This document shows positions 16,901-25,254 of a stretch of 64,000 nucleotides of DNA, piece by piece. This stretch comes from CAZJLN01 sp964540765 (lineage in GTDB: Bacteria > Chloroflexota > Anaerolineae > Anaerolineales > Anaerolineaceae), in NCBI GenBank assembly GCA_964540765.1, contig CAZINW010000001.1, forward strand, positions 36,592 through 100,591, read 5' to 3'. The notes under the pieces are model-generated. The model saw nothing but the letters and a program-made list of their open reading frames with translations. It was not told the DNA's origin and searched no databases. Positions within the stretch are counted from its first letter, which is position 1, and each line of letters opens with the position of its first letter. Made by a program: the position numbers and the translations under genes.

Positions 16901-17366
16901 GGAACTGCCTGTTTTTGATGTACCCAGCCTGCCAATCAATGTTGAACTGCCCCTCACCATGGGATTACCCATTGAATATATCCCAGATCAGGCTCTGCGG
17001 TTAAATTTATACCGCCGCATCGCAAATCTGCGCAATGAAGAAGACATTACTGCCACAGCCATTGAATTTGAGGATCGGTTTGGCACCCTCCCCCAGCAGG
17101 TTGAAAATTTATTATGGCAAATGAAAGTGAAGATAAGAGCGCTGCATGCCGGTCTGGCATCCATCTCCTTGGAAAACGATCAACTGACGCTGCAATACCC
17201 TCCCCTTCTGCAGGGGATCAAACAGCGTGACCTGGTGCCCGTCGATTCCATTGCCAGAGTGGGTAAAAATGCCTACCGCATCCCCTTGAGCCCGATAAAG
17301 GATATCTCCTGGCAGGATTACCTGATGGATCTGCTCCTGAAACTTGAAGGTTCAGGGTACACATAA
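13932..17366 (+). CDS. mfd: Transcription-repair coupling factor
   Basis: Mfd removes RNA polymerase stalled at DNA damage and recruits UvrA. The protein is 1144 residues, the full family length. The UvrB-like N-terminal part covers about residues 1-330. The RNA-polymerase-interaction (CarD-like) domain is at about 460-540 (PGDWVVHIDHGIGKFMGL). The helicase core has Walker A LLCGDVGYGKTEV near 615, the Walker B form IIDEEQRFG near 718, and the RNA translocation motifs LYQLRGRVGRG near 890. The C-terminal TRCF domain is at about 1000-1100. The ATG lies within the end of pth, so translation is probably coupled. Confidence 0.96.
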   Translation: METKESVSPLLRYISALPAYQNLFSLIQEGKAGQGSLSGLGLPRAARLPVLANLHTDLNLPFLLLTNRADRALALFDELAFWAPDARRLYFPEPSSLFYDQTGWSLTTHRERLQVLTDLASYHLPGVSKPSPPPIIVAPIRSVMTRTLPRRDFLRNIKILKPGKTISPEEIIRHWVGVGYEHSNIVVQMGQFSRRGGILDIWSPGSLLPVRIEFFGDEIDTLRSFNPATQRTVEALDQTVVYPAHELLPVDAEKNGFVLERLSESHLPLVYPLPSSLMDFLPDSTLILLDGEEFIAAAVNDIEEDAIIRRKDAIAAGTLDQDAPIPYITWTEIEDGFHKKQVIELGHSNTSDIRPLAEAFDPGPRFNGRLKDLLTHLNSLENQKHPWTIVSRQSSRLRDLWRETHLGLDDGELDARFLEGSLSSGWVLHLPDNNQHHLLTDSEIFGWGRPQPRRRFQPTAEAPESIYGDLMPGDWVVHIDHGIGKFMGLIKPKEGNIEREYLCIEYKDNDQLFVPIHQADRITRYVGSSADTPNVSRLGGSEWTQTKQRVRHAVQEVAIDLLELYAKRKMTSGYQFSPDTPWQKELEASFPYIETDDQLKAINEVKRDMESPRPMDRLLCGDVGYGKTEVILRAAFKAVMDGKQVAVLVPTTVLAQQHFDTFSQRLSVFPVQVEMLSRFRKPKEQSLIIKKLANQQIDIIIGTHRLISQDVQFKDLGLVIIDEEQRFGVTHKEHLKKLRTSVDVLTLTATPIPRTLYMALTGARDISNINTPPEERLPIVTHIGPYDQRLVREAIVREMERGGQVFFVHNRVKTITSIYNHLSNLIPEARIGIGHGQMPEEELADVMHAFNDGQIDVLLCTSIIESGLDIPNANTLIIDRADTFGLAQLYQLRGRVGRGAQRAYAYLFRHKYRPPTMDGQERMEILAENTQLGSGYAIAMRDLEMRGAGDLLGTRQSGYIASVGFHLYTKLLSQAIQQFRKTLGEPAQTGELPVFDVPSLPINVELPLTMGLPIEYIPDQALRLNLYRRIANLRNEEDITATAIEFEDRFGTLPQQVENLLWQMKVKIRALHAGLASISLENDQLTLQYPPLLQGIKQRDLVPVDSIARVGKNAYRIPLSPIKDISWQDYLMDLLLKLEGSGYT

Positions 17367-17524
17367 ACAATCACAATATCCTTAGATTAATAATAATTGC
17401 TGATAAATTTGAAGACGAGTGCTCTCATCAAAGCGTTACTGTTCCCAAATTATGGCATTCAACCGGCGGCTTGCTGTTTGGAAAAATGATATACTGCAAT
17501 TGAAGCAAATTCAAGAAACTAGCG

Positions 17525-18937
17525 ATGAAAACAAAAATCATTGACTTTATCAAAACAAATCCCAAGTGGTCCGTTGCCATTTCAATCCTGCTGGTACTGG
17601 TTGGAATAACCCTGATCATCTTTTCACTGCAGCAAAATGTCGCCCTTGTCATCGACGGACAGATACAGACGCTGAAGTCTTTCGCACTCACGCCAGCAGG
17701 AGCGATCAAATCTGCCGGTGTGGATCTTCATAAAGATGACCAGGTTAGCCCACCACTGGATACCTTGTTTTTTTCTCCCAATGCCATCCGGATCAAACGA
17801 GCTCAAAGTGTTCAAATCTTGAATGAAGGCAAACTGACTTTGCTTTCCACCACAAACCGTGTCCCTGCTGATCTGTTATTAGAAGCTGGAATACCCCTTT
17901 TTCCAAAAGATCAGGTTTTTTGGAATGGTGCCCAGGTTGCCACAGATGAGCCGATAACTTCAGATCAAATTGGGATGATCCAATACAAACCCGCCCAGGA
18001 AATCAGGCTCACAATCGATGGGCAGCCCCAGGTCATTTTTTCAGCCCAACCAACTCTGGGTATGGCATTAAGTGAAGCCGGCATTCGTTTCAAACCTGAA
18101 GACGCCATCTCAACTGATATTGAAACCAGCCTCGACCAATCTTTGGAAGTGACAATCTTTACAGCGCGCAAACTCAGCATCAATGTGGCTGATCGAACCA
18201 TCCAGGGGCTGTCATCGGCACAAACGGTTGATGAAGCCCTTCTGGATCTTGGGATACCCTTGCAGGCTTTGGATTACACCATCCCTCCCGAAGGTGATCC
18301 AGTGCCAGAGAATGGTAATATCACCCTGGTCAAGGTCTGCGAGAGACTTGCCTTCCTTAAAGAGGAGTTCCCTTTTACTGTCACTTACGAGCCTGACCCT
18401 AATACGGAACTGGATCAGGGATCTGTCATTGAACAGGGTTCTTTAGGCTTGATCATCAACCGTTCCCGCATTCGCTATGAAAACGGTGACGAGGTCTCAC
18501 GTCAAGACGATGAACCGTGGCAGGCAAGCGAAGCCCGCGATGGTATTGTAGGGTATGGGACAAAAGTCGTCGTACGTAATGAGACTGTCGATGGTCAAAA
18601 CATTGACTATTGGCGCAAAATCAGTGTTTATGCCACCTCATATTCTCCCAGCCACCTGGGGGTGGAGGGACTGTATTCAGAAAAAACTGCTTCAGGTCGG
18701 ACTTTGGAAAAAGGAATTGTTGCAGTGTTAACCAGCTGGTACCGTGCCATGAAATTCCAGCAGGTTTACATCCCTGGATATGGCTATGGCGTCATCGCTG
18801 ACACAGGCGGGGGCATTTCTGGAACACCCTGGATTGATCTGGGCTACAGCGACAATGATTATGTTGGCTGGCATTCATGGGTCAGCATGTATTTCCTGAT
18901 CCCGGTTCCCTCATATATACCCTATCAACTGCCATGA
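17525..18937 (+). CDS. YabE-like cell-wall protein: DUF348 repeats, G5 domain, 3D domain
   Basis: This 470-residue exported protein begins with an N-terminal signal anchor (residues about 17-37, VAISILLVLVGITLIIFSL). Three DUF348 (ubiquitin-like) repeats follow (about 40-90, 95-150 and 158-210, plus a partial fourth to 260). A G5-like domain is at about 265-350 (KEEFPFTVTYEPDPN). The C-terminal 3D domain holds three aspartates (VIADTGGGISGTPWIDLGYSD). Such proteins bind or cleave peptidoglycan. The stop overlaps the start of rsmA (ATGA), the same order as yabE-(rnmV)-ksgA in Bacillus but without rnmV. Confidence 0.86.
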   Translation: MKTKIIDFIKTNPKWSVAISILLVLVGITLIIFSLQQNVALVIDGQIQTLKSFALTPAGAIKSAGVDLHKDDQVSPPLDTLFFSPNAIRIKRAQSVQILNEGKLTLLSTTNRVPADLLLEAGIPLFPKDQVFWNGAQVATDEPITSDQIGMIQYKPAQEIRLTIDGQPQVIFSAQPTLGMALSEAGIRFKPEDAISTDIETSLDQSLEVTIFTARKLSINVADRTIQGLSSAQTVDEALLDLGIPLQALDYTIPPEGDPVPENGNITLVKVCERLAFLKEEFPFTVTYEPDPNTELDQGSVIEQGSLGLIINRSRIRYENGDEVSRQDDEPWQASEARDGIVGYGTKVVVRNETVDGQNIDYWRKISVYATSYSPSHLGVEGLYSEKTASGRTLEKGIVAVLTSWYRAMKFQQVYIPGYGYGVIADTGGGISGTPWIDLGYSDNDYVGWHSWVSMYFLIPVPSYIPYQLP

Positions 18938-19788
18938 GTCTGCCACCCTTAAATGTGCCGCAGTTGCTGAGGCAGTATGATCTCACGCCCCGCAAATCAC
19001 TCGGGCAGAATTTCTTGATCGAACCAACAGCCCTTGAACGCGTTATTTCAGCTTCAAAGATGGAAAGTACAGACCATGTGCTTGAGATCGGTGCAGGGTT
19101 GGGCAGCCTCACCCGCCTGTTGGCTGTAAATGCCTGTCATGTCACTGCGGTTGAAATCGACCGCCATCTGATACCGATTCTCCAGGAGGTTCTCAAACCT
19201 CATCCAAATATAACCCTGATCCAGGGGGATATCATGGAGTTATCCCCAGCCGAGATCATGCAGATGCAGGATTATGTGGTCGTTGCCAACATTCCGTATT
19301 ACATTACCTCTGCCCTGTTACGGCACCTGCTGGAAGCCTCTCTAAAACCCAGACGTCTCGTGTTGACCATTCAAAAAGAAGTGGCGGCGCGCATCTGTAC
19401 AAAAGACGGGAAAATGAGCCTGCTCGCACTTTCTGTTCAAGTCTTTGGAACAGCTCAAATCGCAGCCCCCATCCCGGCCGGATGTTTTTATCCCGTTCCG
19501 ACGGTTGATTCAAGCGTTCTTGTGGTTGAATTATACAAACACCCCCTAATTCCAACAACCCAGTTGGATGATTTCTTCACTTTGATCCATGCTGGTTTCA
19601 GTCAGAAAAGAAAAATGCTGCGTAATTCTTTTTCCTCACGCCTGCCGTTCACTGCCGACCAGATTAAAGAGCTGCTCATCCAGGCAGATATTGACCCTCA
19701 AAGGCGCGCAGAATCGCTCACCTTGGATGAGTGGAAAAAGCTTACAATGCTTTATCACAGCATAAACACTACAAAAGAAGAAAGTTAA
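18934..19788 (+). CDS. rsmA: 16S rRNA dimethyladenosine transferase
   Basis: This enzyme dimethylates two adjacent adenosines near the 3' end of 16S rRNA during 30S assembly. Motifs are RKSLGQNFLIEP, the AdoMet site VLEIGAGLGSLTRLL, and the catalytic NIPYYIT. The C-terminus carries FSQKRKMLRNSF. It is 284 residues, the usual length. A longer frame begins at 18877, but the ATG at 18934 overlaps the stop of the yabE-like gene (ATGA) and gives the family-typical N-terminus. Confidence 0.95.
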   Translation: MSLPPLNVPQLLRQYDLTPRKSLGQNFLIEPTALERVISASKMESTDHVLEIGAGLGSLTRLLAVNACHVTAVEIDRHLIPILQEVLKPHPNITLIQGDIMELSPAEIMQMQDYVVVANIPYYITSALLRHLLEASLKPRRLVLTIQKEVAARICTKDGKMSLLALSVQVFGTAQIAAPIPAGCFYPVPTVDSSVLVVELYKHPLIPTTQLDDFFTLIHAGFSQKRKMLRNSFSSRLPFTADQIKELLIQADIDPQRRAESLTLDEWKKLTMLYHSINTTKEES

Positions 19789-19801
19789 TTCTTTATCAGG
19801 C

Positions 19802-20542
19802 TCAGGATTGTTTCGGAAAATCCCTGTATTGACGCCTGAGCTTCCACACCTGTAGTGCGGCTTCTTTTTGGATCTTGAATGACATCTTTGAATCCCCGTG
19901 CTTCCGTTCTGCAAAGTAAATGGGCACTTCGACCATCTTCAAGCCGGCAAGCTTGGCCAAATAAGCCTGTTCAACCTGAAAAACATAACCATTTGAACGT
20001 GACTCCCGAAATGGAATTGACTCCAGTGCAGAACGTCGCCAGAGCTTAAACCCACCGGTTGCATCCTTGACGGGCAAGTTAAGGATCGTGCGCGCATAGA
20101 AGTTACCGAAGGCTGAGAGCGCCTTTCTCCATACCGGCCAATCGCGATCCAGACCTCCACCCCTGACATAACGTGATCCAATCACACCATCTACGTCCCT
20201 CAATGCTGATAGCATTTCGTTCAGTTTCTCAGGCGGGTGGGATAGATCTGCATCCATCATGCCGACAATAGACGCACCTTCCTTAAGTGCATGATCCAGC
20301 CCTTGAATGTAAGCCCTTCCCAGTCCTTCCTTCCGCTGACGGTGGATCACCTGCAGGTGGTCACCATATTTTTGATGTAGATTATCAGCTACCTGCCCAC
20401 TGCCATCTGGGCTATTATCATCCACGACCAGGATTGTCAATTCGGAAATACCCATGGCAAATACCCTGTCGGCAAGAATGGGCAGGTTTTCAGCTTCATT
20501 GTAGGTGGGAATAACAATCGTTATCGTTTCAAACTGGCTCAT
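19802..20542 (-). CDS. Family 2 glycosyltransferase, polyprenol-phosphate-mannose-synthase-like
   Basis: This is a 246-residue cytoplasmic GT-A glycosyltransferase. The fold starts with TIVIPTYNEAENLP, followed by LVVDDNSPDGSGQVAD, the metal-binding VGMMDADLSHPPE, and the acceptor part VIGSRYVRGGGL. FRESRSNGYVFQVEQAYLAK is typical of dolichol/polyprenol phosphate mannosyltransferases. It has no C-terminal membrane helices, like the soluble DPM1 type. The frame opens further upstream, but the ATG at 20542 starts three residues before the fold begins. It converges on rsmA with a 13-base gap. Confidence 0.85.
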   Translation of the reverse strand: MSQFETITIVIPTYNEAENLPILADRVFAMGISELTILVVDDNSPDGSGQVADNLHQKYGDHLQVIHRQRKEGLGRAYIQGLDHALKEGASIVGMMDADLSHPPEKLNEMLSALRDVDGVIGSRYVRGGGLDRDWPVWRKALSAFGNFYARTILNLPVKDATGGFKLWRRSALESIPFRESRSNGYVFQVEQAYLAKLAGLKMVEVPIYFAERKHGDSKMSFKIQKEAALQVWKLRRQYRDFPKQS

Positions 20543-20701
20543 CTGAACAGTATTTTTCAATATCCCTTTTTGCGATTTCCGAAGGTATGCGCATTGAGAT
20601 TCTAACATGGAACTGCTTGATCAGAATAAAGGGTGTAACTCTCAGCTCAAATCCTGGCATGGGGATGGTAAGAATTTCAACATTTTATCCTCATATTCTG
20701 C

Positions 20702-20707
20702 TATAAT
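20702..20707 (+). promoter_or_regulatory. Probable -10 element before the ChbG-like gene
   Basis: TATAAT at 20702-20707 lies 29 bases before the ATG at 20736, in the gap between the divergent glycosyltransferase and deacetylase genes. No clear -35 is seen. Confidence 0.5.
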
Positions 20708-20735
20708 AAACTATCTCACATTGAAGGGAGTCCTT

Positions 20736-21632
20736 ATGCAGCCCAACCCCGTTCTCAAGAAACTTGGTTTTTCCAATACTGACCGCGTTGTCATCATTCA
20801 TACTGATGACATTGGCATGTGCCAGGCAAGCATTGATGCATTTACAGAAATGGTTGGTTTTGGCTTGATCTCATCCGGTGCCGTGATGATGCCATGCCCA
20901 TGGGCTTTGAGCGCCGCCAGCTACGCCAGGCTCAATCCCCAGGCTGACCTGGGTATTCATCTCACATTGACAAGTGAGTGGGAGATCTATCGTTGGGGTC
21001 CCCTCTCAACCCGAAGCCGTGCCACTGGTCTGCTTGATGACCAGGGATTTTTCCCGCGCACAAGCGCACAGGTGCAGGCAACTGCCGAACCTGATGCCGT
21101 GGAAGAAGAGCTTACATCTCAAATCTCCCTGGCAATTGCTGAAGGGATCAATCCAACCCATATTGACACCCACATGGGTTCGGTGGCTCACCCCAAATTC
21201 ATTCAAATTTATATTAAGCTCGCCATCCAGTTTGGACTGCCACTCATGCTCCCGCGTTTGAGCGAAGCAGAGTGGGTCGCGTATGGCGGGATTGACCCAC
21301 AGATTGCAGCCATGGCCACCCAGTTGGTAAACAGTTTGGAAGAAGCAGGCATCCCATTATTGGATGGGCTGTCTGGATTGGGGTTGGAACATGCACAGGA
21401 TCGTCTTGAACAAGCCAAAGCAGCCCTGAGTGCGCTGAAGCCAGGTATCACACATTTCATCATCCATCCCTCCAAAAATACCCCTGAACTGCGCCAAATT
21501 ACAGATTCCTGGGCTTGCCGTGTGGCTGATTATGAAACCTTTACCAAGTCAGCAACCAGGCAATACATTGAAGAGCAAGGTATTCAGGTGATTGGTTACC
21601 AGGCACTGAAAAACCTGATGCCTCAACCTTAA
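20736..21632 (+). CDS. ChbG/YdjC-family carbohydrate deacetylase
   Basis: This is a 298-residue protein of the YdjC/ChbG family of metal-dependent deacetylases acting on amino-sugar oligosaccharides. Metal ligands appear in VIIHTDDIGMCQ (the DD pair near the N-terminus), the DLGIHLTLTSEW block, and PTHIDTHMGSVAHP. A frame reaches back to 20607, but GAAGGGAG before the ATG at 20736 fixes the start. The next gene is a sugar:cation symporter 36 bases away, so the two may form an operon for uptake and deacetylation of a sugar. Confidence 0.85.
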   Translation: MQPNPVLKKLGFSNTDRVVIIHTDDIGMCQASIDAFTEMVGFGLISSGAVMMPCPWALSAASYARLNPQADLGIHLTLTSEWEIYRWGPLSTRSRATGLLDDQGFFPRTSAQVQATAEPDAVEEELTSQISLAIAEGINPTHIDTHMGSVAHPKFIQIYIKLAIQFGLPLMLPRLSEAEWVAYGGIDPQIAAMATQLVNSLEEAGIPLLDGLSGLGLEHAQDRLEQAKAALSALKPGITHFIIHPSKNTPELRQITDSWACRVADYETFTKSATRQYIEEQGIQVIGYQALKNLMPQP

Positions 21633-21668
21633 CAAATAACCCAATTTAATCCATTAAAGGAGTGAAAC

Positions 21669-23108
21669 ATGACAGTTAATAGTTCTGCTTTACAACCGAA
21701 AAAATTAAGTTTTGGTTACAAAGTCATCTGGGGTGTTGCATCTCTCGGAACCTCGATGATCTCAGGTGTTTATGGCGGCTTGCTCACCATTTTTTACCAG
21801 GATTACCTCGGCGTCACCGCAAAATGGATCGGCATCGCTGCGGTTGTTTACGCCATTTGGAATGCAATCAATGATCCCATCTTCGGTTACATCACCGATA
21901 ATACCCGCTCCAAGCACGGTCGGCGCATCCCGTTCATGCGCTATACTGCGCCCTTCCTGGCACTCACGTTCATTGCTGTCTGGTTTGCACCTGACAAGAC
22001 CAGTTTGGTAGGGGACTCGCGCCAATTATTACTCTTTGGCTGGATGTTAGGGTCCATGCTTCTGTATGATACTGCCTATACCATTATTGGGCTTGTTTAT
22101 TCAGCGCTTTTACCAGAAGTTACAGAATCGGACAGCGAGCGCAATGGGCTACAGATTTCAAGCTCCTTGTTTGCCATGCTTGGTATGATTTTAGGCTTCA
22201 TCATCCCGGACATGGTCCGTCCCAAGACAGGCGCAGAAACTGATTTATGGCCTCTCAGGCTTGCCATGATCGTAATAGCCATTGTAGGAATGCTCCTGAT
22301 CATCGCCACCACCCTCAAAGTCAAGGAACGCAAGGAATTCACGCAAGTTGATAAACCCTTGCCCCTCTTGAAAGCCATCCGAACCACCTTCAGCAGCAAA
22401 TCTTTCCTGATCCTGGTTGCTGCCAATTTTATGTCCATCTTGATGAGTTCGCTCATCGTGGGTTCCATGTTCTACTTGGCGGATTACGTCATGCAAACGG
22501 CTGTGATCAACCTTTTAATTTACGTTTTCATCCCACTGATCATCGGTATTCCACTGACGAATTTAATTCGCAAAAAACTGGGAGTTGTGGGTGCCCAGCA
22601 GCTTCTTCTGATTATTGCCGGTGTTGGTTTGATTGCAGTAGCATTTGTGCCTGACAAATTCATTCCTGTGTGCCTGATCCTGGCAGGATTTGGGCTCGCC
22701 GGTCCACAAACTTTAACCAATGTACTTTTTGCCCAGGTGGCAGATGAGGATGAAGTCAGGACTGGTGTGAGACGTGAAGGGTCATTTTTTGGCGTCAACG
22801 CCCTCTTAACAAAACCTGCCCAATCAGTGGCACTTTGGATCGTACCCGCCATCCTTGAAGCAACAAATTTTGTAACCAGGGCAGCCAACAATGACCAGAT
22901 CTATCTCAATCAACCCGCCAGTGCCATCTTTGGCATTAAAACCTTTATCGGGATCATTCCGGGGGTTGCCTGCCTTTTGGGTGTGTTGCTGTTATTCCTG
23001 TATCCTTTAAAGGGAAAATACTTAAAAGAAGTGCAGGAGAAGGTGCTTGAAATGCATGCCCAGAAGGCTGCTGCACTTGAAAAGATGGAGGTGACCCAGT
23101 CAGAGTAA
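21669..23108 (+). CDS. GPH-family sugar:cation symporter (MFS, MelB-like)
   Basis: This is a 479-residue transporter with about twelve hydrophobic segments. GPH-family signatures are near the N-terminus: WNAINDPIFGYITDNTRSKHGRR, where Asp residues in helix 2 bind the cation, and the loop GRRIPFMRYTAP. The family imports glycosides, pentosides or hexuronides with Na+ or H+. AAAGGAGTG precedes the ATG at 21669. The C-terminal 30 residues are a charged cytoplasmic helix. The partner gene upstream encodes a carbohydrate deacetylase. The sugar is unknown. Confidence 0.87.
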   Translation: MTVNSSALQPKKLSFGYKVIWGVASLGTSMISGVYGGLLTIFYQDYLGVTAKWIGIAAVVYAIWNAINDPIFGYITDNTRSKHGRRIPFMRYTAPFLALTFIAVWFAPDKTSLVGDSRQLLLFGWMLGSMLLYDTAYTIIGLVYSALLPEVTESDSERNGLQISSSLFAMLGMILGFIIPDMVRPKTGAETDLWPLRLAMIVIAIVGMLLIIATTLKVKERKEFTQVDKPLPLLKAIRTTFSSKSFLILVAANFMSILMSSLIVGSMFYLADYVMQTAVINLLIYVFIPLIIGIPLTNLIRKKLGVVGAQQLLLIIAGVGLIAVAFVPDKFIPVCLILAGFGLAGPQTLTNVLFAQVADEDEVRTGVRREGSFFGVNALLTKPAQSVALWIVPAILEATNFVTRAANNDQIYLNQPASAIFGIKTFIGIIPGVACLLGVLLLFLYPLKGKYLKEVQEKVLEMHAQKAAALEKMEVTQSE

Positions 23109-23139
23109 ATAAAGAACGTTGGACAAACCTGAAATTATT

Positions 23140-23164
23140 GAGGAGCGTTGAAAAGGCGCTCCTC
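23140..23164. terminator. Hairpin between convergent genes
   Basis: GAGGAGCG (23140-23147) pairs perfectly with CGCTCCTC (23157-23164). There is no T-tract on either side, so termination is possible but not certain. It sits between the convergent symporter and the TIM-barrel protein. Confidence 0.45.
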
Positions 23165-23190
23165 TGCAGAATATATCAAATGATTCAGGG

Positions 23191-24189
23191 TTATTTTTTC
23201 CGCTTGAAGAGCAATACACTGCCAATCACACCAAGGATGCCAACAAGGATCACCCATGGACGCTGCAGCGTCCATAAAACTGCCTGCAACAGACTTCGTG
23301 CAACTTTGATCACATTCGATTTGGGAATATCAGGTTCCTGCTCAAAATCAAGAGTGATCAGCCGCTCCAAAAACCCCTGTCCTACACAACCCTCCAGGCA
23401 GAAAATATGAACGGGTTTACCAATTTTATAAGCCATGCGCAAGTCATTGGCAAATTCTTCCCAGGTAAGCGGCGGAATATCAATCACACCTTTCAAATCC
23501 ACCCCACCGCCAGTATTGCCAATCCCGATTGAATCAGCTTCCCTGGCATACTGCCAGAGTACTTCTTGCCCACGAGGTCTCAGAACACTGGAATAAAGCA
23601 TCAGAACTTCAGTGTCCACATCCAGGTCGACAAGACCAGCCACCCTCTGCAACACCGTTGAGTGAACTTTACGCTCATCCACGATCAAGGGGAAATGATA
23701 GCTTTCCACTTTAAAGCCATCTTCATGCATTTGAGAAACAAGCTTTCGATAAGCCTCTTGAGCGACATGCAAGTGTTTCTTATCGACCATGCGTCTCAAA
23801 AGCTCAGGCAGCATTCGTAATTTTTGCGTGCGGATATGTTTCATGGCATTGATGTCCGGTTCAATATCAAGCCCAATACCTGCCCATTTTAGTTTGTTTT
23901 CGGCTGTCCATTGCTTAAAGGCTTCATAACGTGCTACAGCCTGTGTATGATTGTCAGCATTGAACCAATAACCTTCCTCTTCTGGCAGCAAAAGCCAGGC
24001 GATCACCGGAATGCCAAGCTTGTTCAGCTTTTTAACCACCTGGGCACGCTCCGGAGAGAAATCAAGGATGCCCAGGCTGAGGCTTGCATTCAGCGTCTTG
24101 AGGTCATCCATCACAAAGCGGTTTTCGAAGAGCTTTTTGAGAGGCTCAGCTTTTAGTTCACAATAAAAGGTTAGTTCTGGAATTTTCAT
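23191..24189 (-). CDS. Predicted TIM-barrel glycosidase-like protein with C-terminal membrane tail
   Basis: This is a 332-residue protein of unknown function. The first 280 residues look like a beta/alpha barrel: SLGILDFSPERAQVV, then LGIPVIAWLLLPEEEGYWF, then KWAGIGLDIEPDINAM. The DxE at the end of that strand resembles the catalytic motif of GH18-like barrels. The C-terminal 25 residues are a hydrophobic helix followed by FKRKK, a tail anchor with a cytoplasmic tip. No N-terminal signal is seen, so the barrel probably faces the cytoplasm. I cannot assign a substrate. Confidence 0.6.
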   Translation of the reverse strand: MKIPELTFYCELKAEPLKKLFENRFVMDDLKTLNASLSLGILDFSPERAQVVKKLNKLGIPVIAWLLLPEEEGYWFNADNHTQAVARYEAFKQWTAENKLKWAGIGLDIEPDINAMKHIRTQKLRMLPELLRRMVDKKHLHVAQEAYRKLVSQMHEDGFKVESYHFPLIVDERKVHSTVLQRVAGLVDLDVDTEVLMLYSSVLRPRGQEVLWQYAREADSIGIGNTGGGVDLKGVIDIPPLTWEEFANDLRMAYKIGKPVHIFCLEGCVGQGFLERLITLDFEQEPDIPKSNVIKVARSLLQAVLWTLQRPWVILVGILGVIGSVLLFKRKK

Positions 24190-24350
24190 ATCGGTCCTGT
24201 CCTTGTACGTTACAGTTACAAAACAATGATTAATCGATTCTAAAGATATAACACGGAGTCAGTCATTTCGTTTTTATACCTCCATTCACGCCAGATCAAG
24301 GAATAGGAGCTTGTACAATGAAAGTTTTAACAGCTATTCCAACCAGATGA

Positions 24351-25073
24351 TTATCCCCCCAGTGGGTGTTTGGTTGGTATGCCCGCCTTGCGCGGGTAGG
24401 CATTGGATGTCACTGCCACCTTGTCCACCACCACCAGGAATCGTTCTTCCACCACACCCGGCAGCAGTACCGGGATTACCTGCCGAAGTCTGCCACCCAG
24501 GATCTCAAAAGCTTTATCGGCTGCCTGCACTTCAACATGCGCTGATTCCCCTTTCTGCATGATCGCGGCCCCGCCAAGTTTTACCAGGGGCAGCAGATAC
24601 TCTGCCAGCACGGGTGTGGCAGCCACAGCCCGGGCAACCGCAATATCATAAGCCTGCCGGTGTTCCACTGATTGTCCGACGTCTTCCGCCCGTTCTGAAA
24701 TCACAGTTACATTTTCCAAACCCAACTTCGCGGCAATATGCTCGCAGAAACGCGCCTTCTTATGCACCGATTCCACCATTGTCAGGCGCATACGAGGCAT
24801 GATGATTTTCAAAGCAATTCCAGGAAAGCCAGCGCCTGTGCCCACATCAATCAGGCTTTCAGGGCGTTTGTGTAAATCCATCGCCAGCAAACAGGTCAAC
24901 GAATCCAAGAAATGCTTGATGCGGATGCTCTCAGGATCACGGATGGCAGTCAAGTTGAATTGATTGTTGTAATAGATCAGTTCATCTTCAAAGATCTGAA
25001 ATGAATTGACCTGATCTGTGCTGAGTTGAATACCAACAATCTCTCTGGTAAATTTAATCAATTTTTCCATCAA
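24351..25073 (-). CDS. rsmG: 16S rRNA (guanine-N7) methyltransferase
   Basis: RsmG (GidB) methylates G527 of 16S rRNA. The protein is 240 residues, the usual length. Motifs are NNQFNLTAIRDPESI, the AdoMet loop LIDVGTGAGFPGIALKI, and VESVHKKARFCEH. VARAVAATPVLAEYLLPLVK and the family-typical end AYPRKAGIPTKHPLGG complete the fold. Two ATG codons lie side by side at 25073 and 25070; AGGAG is about 12 bases upstream. Confidence 0.94.
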   Translation of the reverse strand: MMEKLIKFTREIVGIQLSTDQVNSFQIFEDELIYYNNQFNLTAIRDPESIRIKHFLDSLTCLLAMDLHKRPESLIDVGTGAGFPGIALKIIMPRMRLTMVESVHKKARFCEHIAAKLGLENVTVISERAEDVGQSVEHRQAYDIAVARAVAATPVLAEYLLPLVKLGGAAIMQKGESAHVEVQAADKAFEILGGRLRQVIPVLLPGVVEERFLVVVDKVAVTSNAYPRKAGIPTKHPLGG

Positions 25074-25254
25074 GATTCATTGCTCCTGGCTCTGGCTGAC
25101 TTGAATTCCTTCACTAGATTTTACCTTCCACCCCTTGATCAGGCATTTTACAGACCACCTCCGTAAAAATTCAATCACTCCACTCATATTACAATTCCAT
25201 CCGTCAAATTTTACCTGCAAGCTGTGATTTTGTCATCAAAATCCACGAAAATGC

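Noticed and set aside
24190..24350. Feature in the gap between the TIM-barrel gene and rsmG
   Set aside because: AT-rich, with no clear hairpin, promoter pair or frame that stands out.
25074..25254. RNA gene or small ORF in the rsmG-VTT gap
   Set aside because: I see no stable fold, tRNA-like element or coding frame here.
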